Shown piece by piece: positions 16,117 to 24,836 of a DNA stretch of 64,000 nt (position 1 is its first letter; each line of letters begins with the position of its first letter). Below the pieces are notes generated by a model. The model was given only the letters and a program-made list of their open reading frames with translations, had not been told where the DNA came from and made no database searches. The DNA is from JAOUEA01 sp035550775 (GTDB lineage Bacteria > Actinomycetota > UBA4738 > HRBIN12). Both the position numbers and the translations under genes were made by a program. Location: NCBI GenBank assembly GCA_035550775.1, contig DASZOO010000248.1, positions 1 through 64,000 of the forward strand, given 5' to 3'.

Positions 16117-16566
16117 TCAGCCGCCGAAGACGTGGAACGTCACCGTGCGGTCCTTGGGCTCGTCCATCTCGAAGAGGATGAGCCGCTGCCACGTGCCGAA
16201 TCCGGGCTCGCCGGCCGCGACCGGGATCGCGTGGGACGTCGCAGAGAGCAGCATCGCCTTCACGTGCGCATGCCCGTTCTCCCGCTCGTCGGGGTTCAGG
16301 TTCTGGGTGCGGACTTCGAAGTCATCGTGCTGGTAGTAGACGCCCTCGTGCGGGACGAGATCGGTGAGGTGGCGCCGGAAGTCGGCCATCGCGCCGTCCT
16401 CCCACTCGTTGATCAGCAGCGCACATGTCGTGTGCGCACAGAACGCGATCACCGCGCCGTCGGTGATGCCCGAATCCTTGATCACGCGACGCAGGTCGTC
16501 GGTGAGATCGAGGAACGCGTACCGCGTCGGCGCGGCGATCGTGATGCTGGTCGTGGCTGAGTTCAC
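16117..16566 (-). CDS. yjbQ: YjbQ / UPF0047 family protein
   Basis: A 149-residue UPF0047 protein with FCAHTTCALLINEWEDG and the HVKAMLLSATSHAIPV and WQRLILFEMDEP blocks that carry the conserved His residues. Weak thiamine-phosphate-synthase activity has been reported for family members; the physiological role is unsettled. GTG start at 16566, overlapping the kinase stop as GTGA, so it is co-transcribed with the two-component pair. Confidence 0.9.
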   Translation of the reverse strand: MNSATTSITIAAPTRYAFLDLTDDLRRVIKDSGITDGAVIAFCAHTTCALLINEWEDGAMADFRRHLTDLVPHEGVYYQHDDFEVRTQNLNPDERENGHAHVKAMLLSATSHAIPVAAGEPGFGTWQRLILFEMDEPKDRTVTFHVFGG

Positions 16567-17936
16567 GGATCCCTCCTGTTCGTGACCCCCGACCCTGCCG
16601 GCACCGCGATCGGCAGGTCGAAGCTGAATGTGCTGCCGTGTCCGGGTTCGCTCTCGGCTCGGATCGTTCCCCCGTGCGCCTCGACGACGGAGCGAGCGAT
16701 CGCGAGGCCGATGCCGGTGCCGCCGTCGCCCCGCGCCCTCGCGGCGTCGACCCGATAGAAGCGTTCGAACAGGCGAGGCAGCGCCTCGGCCGGGATGCCG
16801 ACACCGGTGTCGGCCACGCGCACCTCGACCGCCCCGTTGTGCCGCTGCGCCTCGATGCGCACCTCGCCACCCTCGGGCGTGAACCGCACGGCGTTGTCGA
16901 CGAGGTTGAAGATCACCTGGTGCACACGCTCGGCGTCCGCCTCGATCGGCGGAAGATCGTCGGGCAGCGCGCTCGACACCTCCACGTCGCGATCGGCGCT
17001 CGCCACCTGAATCTCGGACATCACCTGGGCGACGAGCGGGGCGAGCGCCACCTGCTCACGGCGCAGCGGCACGTCGCCCGATTCCAGCTTCGACAGATCG
17101 AGGAGCTGCTCGACGAGCCGGCCCAGACGCTCCGACTGCGCCAGCATGACCTGCAGGGTCTCGTTGTCCGGCTCTTCCACGCCGTCGAGCAGGTTCTCGA
17201 GATGCGCGCGGATCGCGGTGATCGGGGTCTTGAGCTCGTGGGAGACGTTAGCGACCAGGTCGCGACGCGACGTCTCGAGGGTCTCGAGCTCCCGGCTCAT
17301 GCGGTTGAACGCGGCTGCCAGCTGGCCCACCTCGTCGCGGGACGTCGTATAGACACGGGTCGAGTAGTCGCCGGTCTCCATGCGGCGGGCGGCCTCGGCC
17401 ATGTCACGCAGGGGCTGGGTCATGCCTCGAGCCAGCCACCGGGCCATCACCAGGGCGATGACCGCCGCGATCGCGCCGGCGAGCAGGAACTGCCACCAGA
17501 CGCTCTGCAGGAACCCGAGGGTCGCGGAGACCCGTCCGAGCGAGCCGCGAGTGGGAGACGGGTACAGCACGATCAAGCTGCCCCCCTCGTCGGTCGGGAT
17601 CGAGGCCCAGACGTTGTTGCCGATCACTCCCCATCGGGGCACGCGGCCGGGGGTATCGGGCGGCAGCACGCCGAGGTTCACGCCCTCGACGGTGACCTCC
17701 CCCGTGAGGCTGCGGCGAACGACCATCGTGCCGGCGGGCGGTTCCGCGAGCTCGCCGCTGGCGACTCGGCGGGCGAGCGCGAGCGCATCGATCGCCTCGG
17801 AGTCCCTCGGCGAGTTCCGCAGCGCGAACCCGATCAACGCATAGGAGATCATGATCGTGATCGCGACGGCGACGACGATCGTGGCTCCGAGCTTGCCCCG
17901 GATCGTAGGAAGGCGCTCGAGTGGACGAGAGCTCAC
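16563..17936 (-). CDS. Membrane sensor histidine kinase
   Basis: A 457-residue kinase. Transmembrane helices at about 18-40 and 148-168 bracket an extracytoplasmic sensor of about 105 residues. HAMP is at about 168-220. The phosphoacceptor His is residue 233 in NVSHELKTPITAIRAH. The ATPase part has FNLVDNAVRFTPEGG, DTGVGIP and GTGIGLAIA. GTG start overlaps the regulator stop as GTGA. Together with the OmpR-type regulator it forms a PhoR/PhoB- or ResE-like system; the signal cannot be told from sequence. Confidence 0.94.
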   Translation of the reverse strand: MSSRPLERLPTIRGKLGATIVVAVAITIMISYALIGFALRNSPRDSEAIDALALARRVASGELAEPPAGTMVVRRSLTGEVTVEGVNLGVLPPDTPGRVPRWGVIGNNVWASIPTDEGGSLIVLYPSPTRGSLGRVSATLGFLQSVWWQFLLAGAIAAVIALVMARWLARGMTQPLRDMAEAARRMETGDYSTRVYTTSRDEVGQLAAAFNRMSRELETLETSRRDLVANVSHELKTPITAIRAHLENLLDGVEEPDNETLQVMLAQSERLGRLVEQLLDLSKLESGDVPLRREQVALAPLVAQVMSEIQVASADRDVEVSSALPDDLPPIEADAERVHQVIFNLVDNAVRFTPEGGEVRIEAQRHNGAVEVRVADTGVGIPAEALPRLFERFYRVDAARARGDGGTGIGLAIARSVVEAHGGTIRAESEPGHGSTFSFDLPIAVPAGSGVTNRRDP

Positions 17937-18628
17937 GACCGTTCCTGGAACGCGTACCCCACGCCGTGCACGGTGCGGATGAACCGGGGCTCGTTCCCGT
18001 CCTCACGCAGCTTGCGCCGGATGCGCGCGACGTGCGAGTCGACCACCCGGCCCCCGGCGAAGTCCCGGTAGCCCCAGACGCGATCCATCAGCTGGTCGCG
18101 GGAGAGCACGACGCCGGGATCACGGGCGAGGGTGAGCAGGATCTCGAACTCGAGGGGGGTGAGCCCGACATCCTCGCCGTCGACCGTGACCCGGCGCCTG
18201 CTCGGATCCATCACCAGCCCGTGATGCTCGATCGGGCCGGCGTCCTTCTGTTCGCCCATGCGCTCCATGCGTCGCAGGATCGCCTTCACACGCGCCGCGA
18301 GCTCGCGCAGGCTGAACGGCTTGGTGAGGTAGTCGTCGGCGCCGACAGCGAACCCGGCGACCTTATCGGCTTCCTCGGTCTTGGCCGTGAGCATCAGCAC
18401 CGGGGTCCAGCCGTCGCGCTGGATCCGCTTGCAGACCTCGAGACCGTCCATGCCGGGCAGCATCAGGTCCAGCACGACCAGGTCGGGATGCTGCTCGGCA
18501 TGCTGCTCGATCGCGTCGGGTCCATCGAGCGCCACGAGGACGCGATAGCCCTCGGATTCGAGCCGGGCGCGAACCGCCTCGGCGATGGCTTCCTCGTCGT
18601 CGACGACGAGCACTGTCTGCTGGCTCAC
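17933..18628 (-). CDS. OmpR/PhoB-family response regulator
   Basis: A 231-residue regulator. The receiver has the acidic pair near residue 10, phosphoacceptor Asp54 in VVLDLMLPGMDG and Lys103 in DYLTKPF. A winged-helix DNA-binding domain follows (LTPLEFEILLTLA, RVVDSHVARIRRKL, IRTVHGVGYAF). GTG start at 18628. It heads the regulator-kinase-yjbQ-ispG series. No reliable promoter was identified in the 94 bases upstream. Confidence 0.95.
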   Translation of the reverse strand: MSQQTVLVVDDEEAIAEAVRARLESEGYRVLVALDGPDAIEQHAEQHPDLVVLDLMLPGMDGLEVCKRIQRDGWTPVLMLTAKTEEADKVAGFAVGADDYLTKPFSLRELAARVKAILRRMERMGEQKDAGPIEHHGLVMDPSRRRVTVDGEDVGLTPLEFEILLTLARDPGVVLSRDQLMDRVWGYRDFAGGRVVDSHVARIRRKLREDGNEPRFIRTVHGVGYAFQERS

Positions 18629-18722
18629 GGCGCCAATCGTAGTCGGGCGGTGTGTGCAGCGGTCAGAGGCGCTATTGAGAAATCGTGGCGTCGGTTCGGC
18701 CGCAAGCGATCCGTGGGCAGGG

Positions 18723-19868
18723 CTAGGGCAGCGTGATCGGCTTGGTCACGTCGAGCACGATCGTGGCGCCGACGAACATCACGAAGAAGGCCATCACGGC
18801 CGCCGAGATCGGGATCAGCGTCCGGATGTCGACCGCCTTGCCCCGCACCTTCTCGATCGCGAGGGTGAGCAGGTGCCCACCGTCGAAGGGGGGAAGCGGG
18901 ACGAGGTTGATCAACCCCACGAAGACGGTGACGAACCCGAACAGGTAGACGATCGTCGACCACTCCCCCGCCGACGACGTCGCGCCGACCTGCTGGCTGA
19001 TGCCCACGACGCTCGCGGCGTCGTCGGGCCGGCGCTGCTCGTCGCTGAACAGCAGGGTGAAGACGCGGCCGATGCCCTCCGGACCGAAGACCCGCCCGAT
19101 CTGGCCGAAGGACTCCTCGATCGCGAACCCGACCTCCTTCACGCCGCCCACGAGCGCGGCCCCCAACCCCGCCGGCTGGGGATCGGGCGGGCGGACGACG
19201 ACCCCCATCCTCCCGCGGGTCTCGCCTTCGACTTCGGAGAGCTCGGGCACCACGCGGAGGGTGACCTGTTCACCGGCCCGTGCCACGACCACGATCAGCG
19301 GCTCGCCCGGCCGTTCCTCGACCTGGGTGGTGACGATGTCGCTGAGCTGCTCGGAGCTGGGCTCGACCACGTCGCCCAGGCGGAGGATCTGGTCGCCGGA
19401 CTCCAAGCCTGCGGCGGCGGCGGGCGACTGGTCGCCGTTGAGGGTCAGTTCGACCTCGTCGATCACGAGCGGCGTGAGCGGCGCCTCGCGCGGGTCTCCG
19501 AAGACCATCAGCCAGACGGAGAAGATCAGGGCGCCGACCACGAAGTGGGTGCCCGGGCCGGCGAAGATCGTGGCCGCCCGCTGCCAGATCGGCTTCGAAC
19601 CGTACAGGCGAGGGAGGTCCTCCGGCGGGTTCTCCTCGTAGGGGTTCATCCCGGCGATCTTGACGTAGCCGCCCACGAAGATCGGCTTCACGCCGACCTC
19701 CAGCTCACCCTTGCGCCTGGACCAGATCTTCCAAGGCCCGAATCCCACGAAGTACTCGGTCACCTTCATGCCGAACTTCCGGGCGAAGAAGAAGTGGCCC
19801 AGCTCGTGGATCGCGATGATCACGGTGAGGAAGGGCAGGAAGATGAGGGCGCCGACGAGCAGATCCAT
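18723..19868 (-). CDS. rseP: RseP-like site-2 zinc metalloprotease
   Basis: A 381-residue intramembrane protease. HELGH in the first helix gives the zinc ligands and catalytic Glu, and NLVPLPPFDGG near residue 325 supplies the third ligand. One PDZ domain lies at about residues 130-215. Four hydrophobic segments are visible. S2P proteases cut membrane-bound anti-sigma factors or signal peptides. It is the last gene after dxr, 12 bases away, a standard actinobacterial order. Confidence 0.95.
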   Translation of the reverse strand: MDLLVGALIFLPFLTVIIAIHELGHFFFARKFGMKVTEYFVGFGPWKIWSRRKGELEVGVKPIFVGGYVKIAGMNPYEENPPEDLPRLYGSKPIWQRAATIFAGPGTHFVVGALIFSVWLMVFGDPREAPLTPLVIDEVELTLNGDQSPAAAAGLESGDQILRLGDVVEPSSEQLSDIVTTQVEERPGEPLIVVVARAGEQVTLRVVPELSEVEGETRGRMGVVVRPPDPQPAGLGAALVGGVKEVGFAIEESFGQIGRVFGPEGIGRVFTLLFSDEQRRPDDAASVVGISQQVGATSSAGEWSTIVYLFGFVTVFVGLINLVPLPPFDGGHLLTLAIEKVRGKAVDIRTLIPISAAVMAFFVMFVGATIVLDVTKPITLP

Positions 19869-19880
19869 AGGGGGAAGGGC

Positions 19881-21038
19881 CTATCGCTCCTCTGCGAACT
19901 CGGCGGCGCGCTGTCGCGCCCACGCATCGGCGCGCTCGATGTTCACGACCGAGACCACCGACGCCGGCTCGTGTTCGTCGACCACGTTCTGCACCAGCTC
20001 GACGATGCGCGTGAGCGGGATCTTCCCTTCGAGGAAGGCCATGACCGCGACCTCGTTCGCGGCGTTCATCACGGCCGGGAACGTCGACCCGAGCCCACCG
20101 ACGCGATAGGCGAGGTCGACCGCCGGGAACGCCTCGCGATCGACCGGCTCGAACGTGAGCGGGCCGTCCGTGAGCGGCACCGGCTCCACCCCGCCCGGCA
20201 GGCGCTCGGGCCAGGCGAGGGCGAGCTGGATGGGCAGGCGCATGTCCGGCGTGGCCATCTCGGCTCGCAAGCTTCCGTCGCGGAACTCCGCCATCGCGTG
20301 CACCAAGCCCTCGGGGTGGATCAGGACGTGGATCGAGGAGTACTCCAGGTCGAACAGGTAGTGCGCCTCGATCACCTCGAGGCCCTTGTTCATCAGGGTC
20401 GCGGAGTCGATCGTGATCTTCGGCCCCATCGACCAGACCGGATGGGCCAGCGCTTCCTTGACGCTGGCCTTCGCGAGCTCGGCGCGCGTCCATCCCCGGA
20501 AGGGTCCCCCGGAGCCCGTGAGCACGACGCGCTTGAGATCCTCGCGGCGCTCGCCGCGCATGGCCATCGCGAGCGCCGCGTGCTCGGAGTCGACCGGCAA
20601 CAGGCGCTCGGGCTCGCCCTTGATCAGGTCGGTGACGAGTTCGCCACCCACGACCAGGCTCTCCTTGTTCGCGAGGGCGAGCGTCTTGCCCGACTGCAGG
20701 GTGGCGAGCGTGGGCGCGAGCCCCGCCGATCCGACGAGGGCGTTGAGCACGAGATCGGCCTCGGTCTGGGCCGCGAGGCTCTCCGCCGCTTCAGGGCCCT
20801 CGGTGATCTCTACACCGGCCACCCCGCCGATCTTCTGCTTGACATCGACGGCGGCATCTTCGTCGGCGATCGCCACGACCGGGGGCAGGAACTCCCGGAT
20901 CTGCCCGGCGAGCAGCTCGAGATTCGCCCCGGCGGCCGACAGCCCGACGATCTTGAACCGGTCGGGGTTGCGCCGCACGACATCGAGCGCCTGCGTGCCG
21001 ACGGATCCCGTGGAACCGAGGATCGCCACAGCCTTCAT
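19881..21038 (-). CDS. dxr: 1-deoxy-D-xylulose 5-phosphate reductoisomerase
   Basis: A 385-residue NADPH-dependent enzyme of the MEP pathway. AILGSTGSVGTQALDVV is the nucleotide-binding loop, ALANKESLVVGGEL and PVDSEHAAL form the metal and substrate site, and the GSGGPFRGW block and SMGPKITIDSATLMNKGLE complete it. ATG at 21038 was chosen over an upstream GTG at 21077: it gives the family N-terminus MKAVAILGS and has TACTCT 7 bases upstream. Confidence 0.97.
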   Translation of the reverse strand: MKAVAILGSTGSVGTQALDVVRRNPDRFKIVGLSAAGANLELLAGQIREFLPPVVAIADEDAAVDVKQKIGGVAGVEITEGPEAAESLAAQTEADLVLNALVGSAGLAPTLATLQSGKTLALANKESLVVGGELVTDLIKGEPERLLPVDSEHAALAMAMRGERREDLKRVVLTGSGGPFRGWTRAELAKASVKEALAHPVWSMGPKITIDSATLMNKGLEVIEAHYLFDLEYSSIHVLIHPEGLVHAMAEFRDGSLRAEMATPDMRLPIQLALAWPERLPGGVEPVPLTDGPLTFEPVDREAFPAVDLAYRVGGLGSTFPAVMNAANEVAVMAFLEGKIPLTRIVELVQNVVDEHEPASVVSVVNIERADAWARQRAAEFAEER

Positions 21039-21051
21039 GCGCTCAAGAGTA
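21039..21051 (-). promoter_or_regulatory. -10 element TACTCT, leaderless dxr start
   Basis: TACTCT at 21046-21051 (minus strand) with a 7-base gap to ATG at 21038 and no Shine-Dalgarno sequence. It would give dxr-rseP a promoter of their own inside the rpsB-to-rseP series. Confidence 0.5.
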
Positions 21052-21107
21052 CCCCGACGGAGGGCGAACGCTCGCACCGTCGCCGATGTCGAACGCGGGC
21101 TCGCCGG

Positions 21108-22835
21108 TCAGACGACGATGATGCGGTAGAGGAAGAACGCCGCCGGGGCCACGAACAGCAGCGAGTCGATGCGGTCGAGCACGCCCCCGTGGCCCGGGAG
21201 GATGCTGCCCATGTCCTTGATGCCGACGTCGCGCTTCACGAGGGACTCGGCGAGGTCACCGAACGTCGACGCGGCCGCGACGACCAGTCCCAGCAGCAGC
21301 GCCTCGATGCGCTGGTTCTCGAACGGGTCGACGAACGAGGTCACCAGCGTGACGGCGACCACCACGGTGACGAGGGTGCCGATGATGACCCCCTCGATCG
21401 ACTTCTTCGGGCTGACGCTCGGTGCCAGCGGGCGCTGGAAGAACTGGCCGCCCCACACCGAGCCCGCCAGGAACGCGGCGGTGTCGTAGACGAACGTCAG
21501 CCCGATCACGCTGACCACGAGCGAGGTGCCGCTGTCGCCCTGCAACAGCACGAGGAGGTAGCTCCCGAGCAACGGTATCCAAGCCATGTTCAGCACCGTC
21601 AGGCCGATGTTGGCCGTGACGTCCTTCCGCCCCGCCGCGGGTCCGGCCATGAACCAGAGGAACGTCGCCGCGACGCCGAGCGCGAACATCGCGAGCACAG
21701 CCGCCTCGTCTCGGAAATAGCCCGCCGCGAGCATCAGCGCGCCGGCGATCAGCCCGACGGCGGTGGCCGGCTGTCGATGGTGCTTGACCATGACGCCGAA
21801 GAGCTCTCCCTGGGCGAGCAGGACGATCGCGGCCGCGAGCAGACCGAAGAGCCACTCGCCGATCAGCAGCGCCGCGAGGGACGCGATCGCAAGCACGACG
21901 CCGGTCAGGAACGCGGCCGGGACGTCGCGCTCACCCGGTTCGGGGCCGCGCCGCTCGAAGTCCCCCTCGACCTCGACCGCGCCGGGCTCCTGCCAGCTCG
22001 GGCCGCCGAGTCCTTCCCCGCCTGCGCCGACGATCACCGTCTCGGGTTCGGGTTCGGCCTCACCCAGGTCCGCGAGGATGTCGTGCTCGACCTCGTCGGG
22101 CCCGAGCTCACCGAGCAGCGTGCCCCCCACCTCCGGCGAGACCGCGGCTTCGTCGTCCCATGCGCCGGCCTGCTCGCCTGCCTCCCCGCCTTCGGACGCT
22201 TCGATGCCGGCTCGTTCTCGGACCGACGGAGCGAAGTACTCCGTGGCCTGCTCCAGGTCGTGTTCCTCGGGCGACTCGACGTCGCCCATCAGCTCGTCGA
22301 TCGTCGCGATCGGTGCCGTCTCGGTGTCGAGTTCCTCCTCGTCGCCCACCAGCGTCGCCTCCGCGTACTCGCCCTCTTCGATCGCGTCGTCGGTCTCGGA
22401 GCCCCATCCGACGTCGGCGCCTTCAGCGAGCGCATCCTCACGCTCGGCTTGGCCGAACAGCCCGGCCTGGCCGGGAACCGGTTCGATGGGCTCGCCCACG
22501 ACCTCCCCGGCCGGCTCGGCCTCCGGCGCCTCGCCCACCGCGACGACCTGCTCCTCGCCGGGTTCCTCCTCGTCCGAGCCGATGCCCTCGATCGTCTCGA
22601 GGACGGACGTGTCATACCAGTCCTCGTCGTCGTGCTCCTCTTCGTGGACCTCAGACGGCGGCTCCGCGGCGGCGGCAGCCTCGGATCGGTCCGGGCGCAC
22701 CGACACGTGCTCCTCGCTGGGGGTCTCTCGAGCGCCCGTCGAGGCCGGCTCCTCCCAGTCGACGTCCTTGATCGGCGCGAAGAACTTGTCCAGGTCCTCG
22801 AACAGGTCGTCGCCGTCGCGCTTGTCGCCTGCCAC
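21108..22835 (-). CDS. cdsA: Phosphatidate cytidylyltransferase with a long acidic N-terminal extension
   Basis: A 575-residue protein. The last 270 residues are a normal CdsA: about eight membrane helices and the signature SLVKRDVGIKDMG with LPGHGGVLDRIDS near the end. It makes CDP-diacylglycerol from CTP and phosphatidate. The first 300 residues are predicted disordered and strongly acidic (many E, D, A, G), beginning with a short DLDKFFAPIKDVDWEE motif. Ordinary CdsA proteins are about 270-300 residues. GTG start at 22835 overlaps the frr stop by one base. Confidence 0.95.
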   Translation of the reverse strand: MAGDKRDGDDLFEDLDKFFAPIKDVDWEEPASTGARETPSEEHVSVRPDRSEAAAAAEPPSEVHEEEHDDEDWYDTSVLETIEGIGSDEEEPGEEQVVAVGEAPEAEPAGEVVGEPIEPVPGQAGLFGQAEREDALAEGADVGWGSETDDAIEEGEYAEATLVGDEEELDTETAPIATIDELMGDVESPEEHDLEQATEYFAPSVRERAGIEASEGGEAGEQAGAWDDEAAVSPEVGGTLLGELGPDEVEHDILADLGEAEPEPETVIVGAGGEGLGGPSWQEPGAVEVEGDFERRGPEPGERDVPAAFLTGVVLAIASLAALLIGEWLFGLLAAAIVLLAQGELFGVMVKHHRQPATAVGLIAGALMLAAGYFRDEAAVLAMFALGVAATFLWFMAGPAAGRKDVTANIGLTVLNMAWIPLLGSYLLVLLQGDSGTSLVVSVIGLTFVYDTAAFLAGSVWGGQFFQRPLAPSVSPKKSIEGVIIGTLVTVVVAVTLVTSFVDPFENQRIEALLLGLVVAAASTFGDLAESLVKRDVGIKDMGSILPGHGGVLDRIDSLLFVAPAAFFLYRIIVV

Positions 22836-23395
22836 TAGACCTCCATGAGCTCCTGCTCCTTGTGGCTCTGGATCTCGTCGATCTCCACCACGTGCCGGTC
22901 GGTCAGCTTCTGGAGTTCCTTCTCCCCCCGCACCAGGTCATCTTCCGAGATGCCGCCCTCGCGCTCAAGCTTCTCCATCTCTTCCTTCGCGTGCCGCCGG
23001 ACGTTGCGCACGGAGACCCGGCCCTCTTCGGCACGGGCGTGCACCTGTTTCACGAGCTCCTTGCGGCGCTCTTCGGTGAGCGGTGGGAACGCCAGCCGGA
23101 TCACCTGGCCGTCGTTCGACGGAGTGATGCCGAGGTCGCTCGATTGGATCGCCTTCTCGATCGCACCGATCGCGCCCTTGTCGAAGGGCTGAACGGACAG
23201 CAGGCGGGGCTCGGGCACGTTGATCGAGGCGAGCTGGTTCAACGGGACGGGCGTGCCGTAGTACTCGACCGTCACTCGGTTCAAGACCGCGGGGCTCGCG
23301 CGGCCGGTCCGGACCGCGGCGAGCTCATCCTTGAGATGGGCGACCGCCTGCTCCATCTTGCGTGCGGCCTCGGTGAGGCTGGACTCGATCGTCAT
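22835..23395 (-). CDS. frr: Ribosome recycling factor
   Basis: A 186-residue three-helix-bundle factor that with EF-G splits post-termination ribosomes. Family blocks are LAAVRTGRASPAVLNRV, YYGTPVPLNQLASINVPEPR and HAKEEMEKL. ATG at 23395 has AAGGAG 5 bases upstream. It sits directly after pyrH, as in most bacteria. Confidence 0.97.
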   Translation of the reverse strand: MTIESSLTEAARKMEQAVAHLKDELAAVRTGRASPAVLNRVTVEYYGTPVPLNQLASINVPEPRLLSVQPFDKGAIGAIEKAIQSSDLGITPSNDGQVIRLAFPPLTEERRKELVKQVHARAEEGRVSVRNVRRHAKEEMEKLEREGGISEDDLVRGEKELQKLTDRHVVEIDEIQSHKEQELMEV

Positions 23396-23404
23396 CGGAC
23401 TCCT

Positions 23405-24133
23405 TCAGTGGACGAGCGTGCCGATCCGCTCGCCGTTGACGACGCGCCGGATGTTGCCTTCTTCGCGCAGGTTGAACACCAGGATCGGCAGCTTGTTCTC
23501 CATGCACAGCGAGATCGCCGTGGCATCCATCACCTGGTAGCCCTCCTTCAGGACGTCGACGTACTCGATCTCGTCGAAGCGTTCGGCTCCCGGATCGACC
23601 TCCGGATCCGCCGTGTACACGCCGTCGACCTTCGTGCCTTTCAGCAGCGCGTCGGCTCCCATCTCGAGGGCTCGTTGTGCGGCGCAGGTGTCGGTGGAGA
23701 AGTACGGCACGCCGAGTCCGGCGGCGAAGATCACGACGCGTCCCTTCTCGAGGTGACGGCGCGCGCGGAGCGGGATGAACGGCTCGGCGAGCTGTGCCAT
23801 CGCGATCGCGGTCTGCACCCGAGTGGTGACGTGGATCTTCTCCAGAGCGTCCTGCAGGGCGAGCGCGTTCATGACGGTGGCGAGCATGCCCATGTAGTCG
23901 GCACGGTTCCGGTCGATCCCGGGCGCCTGCCGGCCGCGCCAGATGTTGCCACCGCCGGCCACGACGGCGATCTGCACGCCGAGATCGAGGACCTCGGCGA
24001 GCTGCCTGGCGATGAGGGCCGTAGCGTCGGTGTTGATACCGTACTCGGCGTCGGCTGGGGCGAACGCTTCTCCGGAAAGCTTCAGCAACACGCGCCCGTA
24101 GTGGGCCCGTGGCGTACCTCCGTCGTCGGCCAT
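23405..24133 (-). CDS. pyrH: Uridylate kinase (UMP kinase)
   Basis: A 242-residue amino-acid-kinase-fold enzyme that phosphorylates UMP to UDP with ATP. Blocks visible: RVLLKLSGEAFA, AVVAGGGNIWRGR, and ADALLKGTKVDGVYTADP. ATG at 24133 has GGGAGGG upstream at good spacing; the open frame extends further but with Arg-rich, non-family sequence. A 61-base gap separates it from tsf. Confidence 0.97.
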   Translation of the reverse strand: MADDGGTPRAHYGRVLLKLSGEAFAPADAEYGINTDATALIARQLAEVLDLGVQIAVVAGGGNIWRGRQAPGIDRNRADYMGMLATVMNALALQDALEKIHVTTRVQTAIAMAQLAEPFIPLRARRHLEKGRVVIFAAGLGVPYFSTDTCAAQRALEMGADALLKGTKVDGVYTADPEVDPGAERFDEIEYVDVLKEGYQVMDATAISLCMENKLPILVFNLREEGNIRRVVNGERIGTLVH

Positions 24134-24194
24134 GCGTTCCCTCCCGCCGAGCCGTCGACCCCGGCTCCCGCCGTGGCCTCGGTCGCCTGAGACC

Positions 24195-24836
24195 TTACGA
24201 CCCTTCGCCGCCCTGCGCCTCGTCGTCCTCGGCGTCTTCGCCGAGCCGGAACCTGGCGAAGCGACGGATCGCGATGCGCTCGCCGACCTTCGCCGAGATC
24301 TCATCGAGCAGCTGCTGCACGGTCTTCGAGTCGTCTCTCACGAACGGCTGCTCGAGCAGGACGATGTCGGCGAGGTGGGCGTTGATCTTGCCTTCGACGA
24401 TCTTCTCGATCACGTTCTCCGGCTTGCCGGCCTGCTGCGCCTGGACCTCGGCGATGCGTCGAACGTCATCGAGCTCGGCGGTCGGGACCTCGTCTCGGGT
24501 CAGGAACCGGGGCGCGGAGGGGCTCGCGATGTGCAGGGCGATGTCCTTCACGAGCGTGCGGAAATCGTCGGTATTGGCGACGAAGTCCGTTTCGCAGTTC
24601 ACCTCGACCAGCACGCCGACCGTGTTGTTGAAGTGCACGTACGCGTCGACGAGGCCCTGGTTCGCGGAGCGCCCGGCGCGCTTGGCGACCGAAGCGAGCC
24701 CCTGCTCGCGCAGAAGCTCGGTGGCGCGGTCCAGGTCGCCCTCGGACTCGGCCAGCGCCCGCTTGCAGTCCATCATGCCGGCGCCGGTGGCGTCGCGGAG
24801 CTCCTTCACTTCGGCTGCGGTCGGCGAGTACGTCAC
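24195..24836 (-). CDS. tsf: Elongation factor Ts
   Basis: A 213-residue nucleotide exchange factor for EF-Tu. The UBA-like N-terminus is AAEVKELRDATGAGMMDCKRAL and the core has EVNCETDFVA. It is a short form with a single core repeat, like other compact EF-Ts proteins. GTG start overlaps the rpsB stop as GTGA. Confidence 0.97.
   Translation of the reverse strand: MTYSPTAAEVKELRDATGAGMMDCKRALAESEGDLDRATELLREQGLASVAKRAGRSANQGLVDAYVHFNNTVGVLVEVNCETDFVANTDDFRTLVKDIALHIASPSAPRFLTRDEVPTAELDDVRRIAEVQAQQAGKPENVIEKIVEGKINAHLADIVLLEQPFVRDDSKTVQQLLDEISAKVGERIAIRRFARFRLGEDAEDDEAQGGEGS

Noticed and set aside
18629..18722. Promoter for the OmpR-type regulator (CTGACC, 19-base spacer, TACGAT)
   Set aside because: Weak hexamers and poor spacing; not better than chance in this composition.
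18585..22838. A 1417-codon plus-strand open frame
   Set aside because: It lies antisense to rseP, dxr and cdsA. Its translation is Arg/Asp-rich without motifs, as expected for the opposite strand of high-GC genes.
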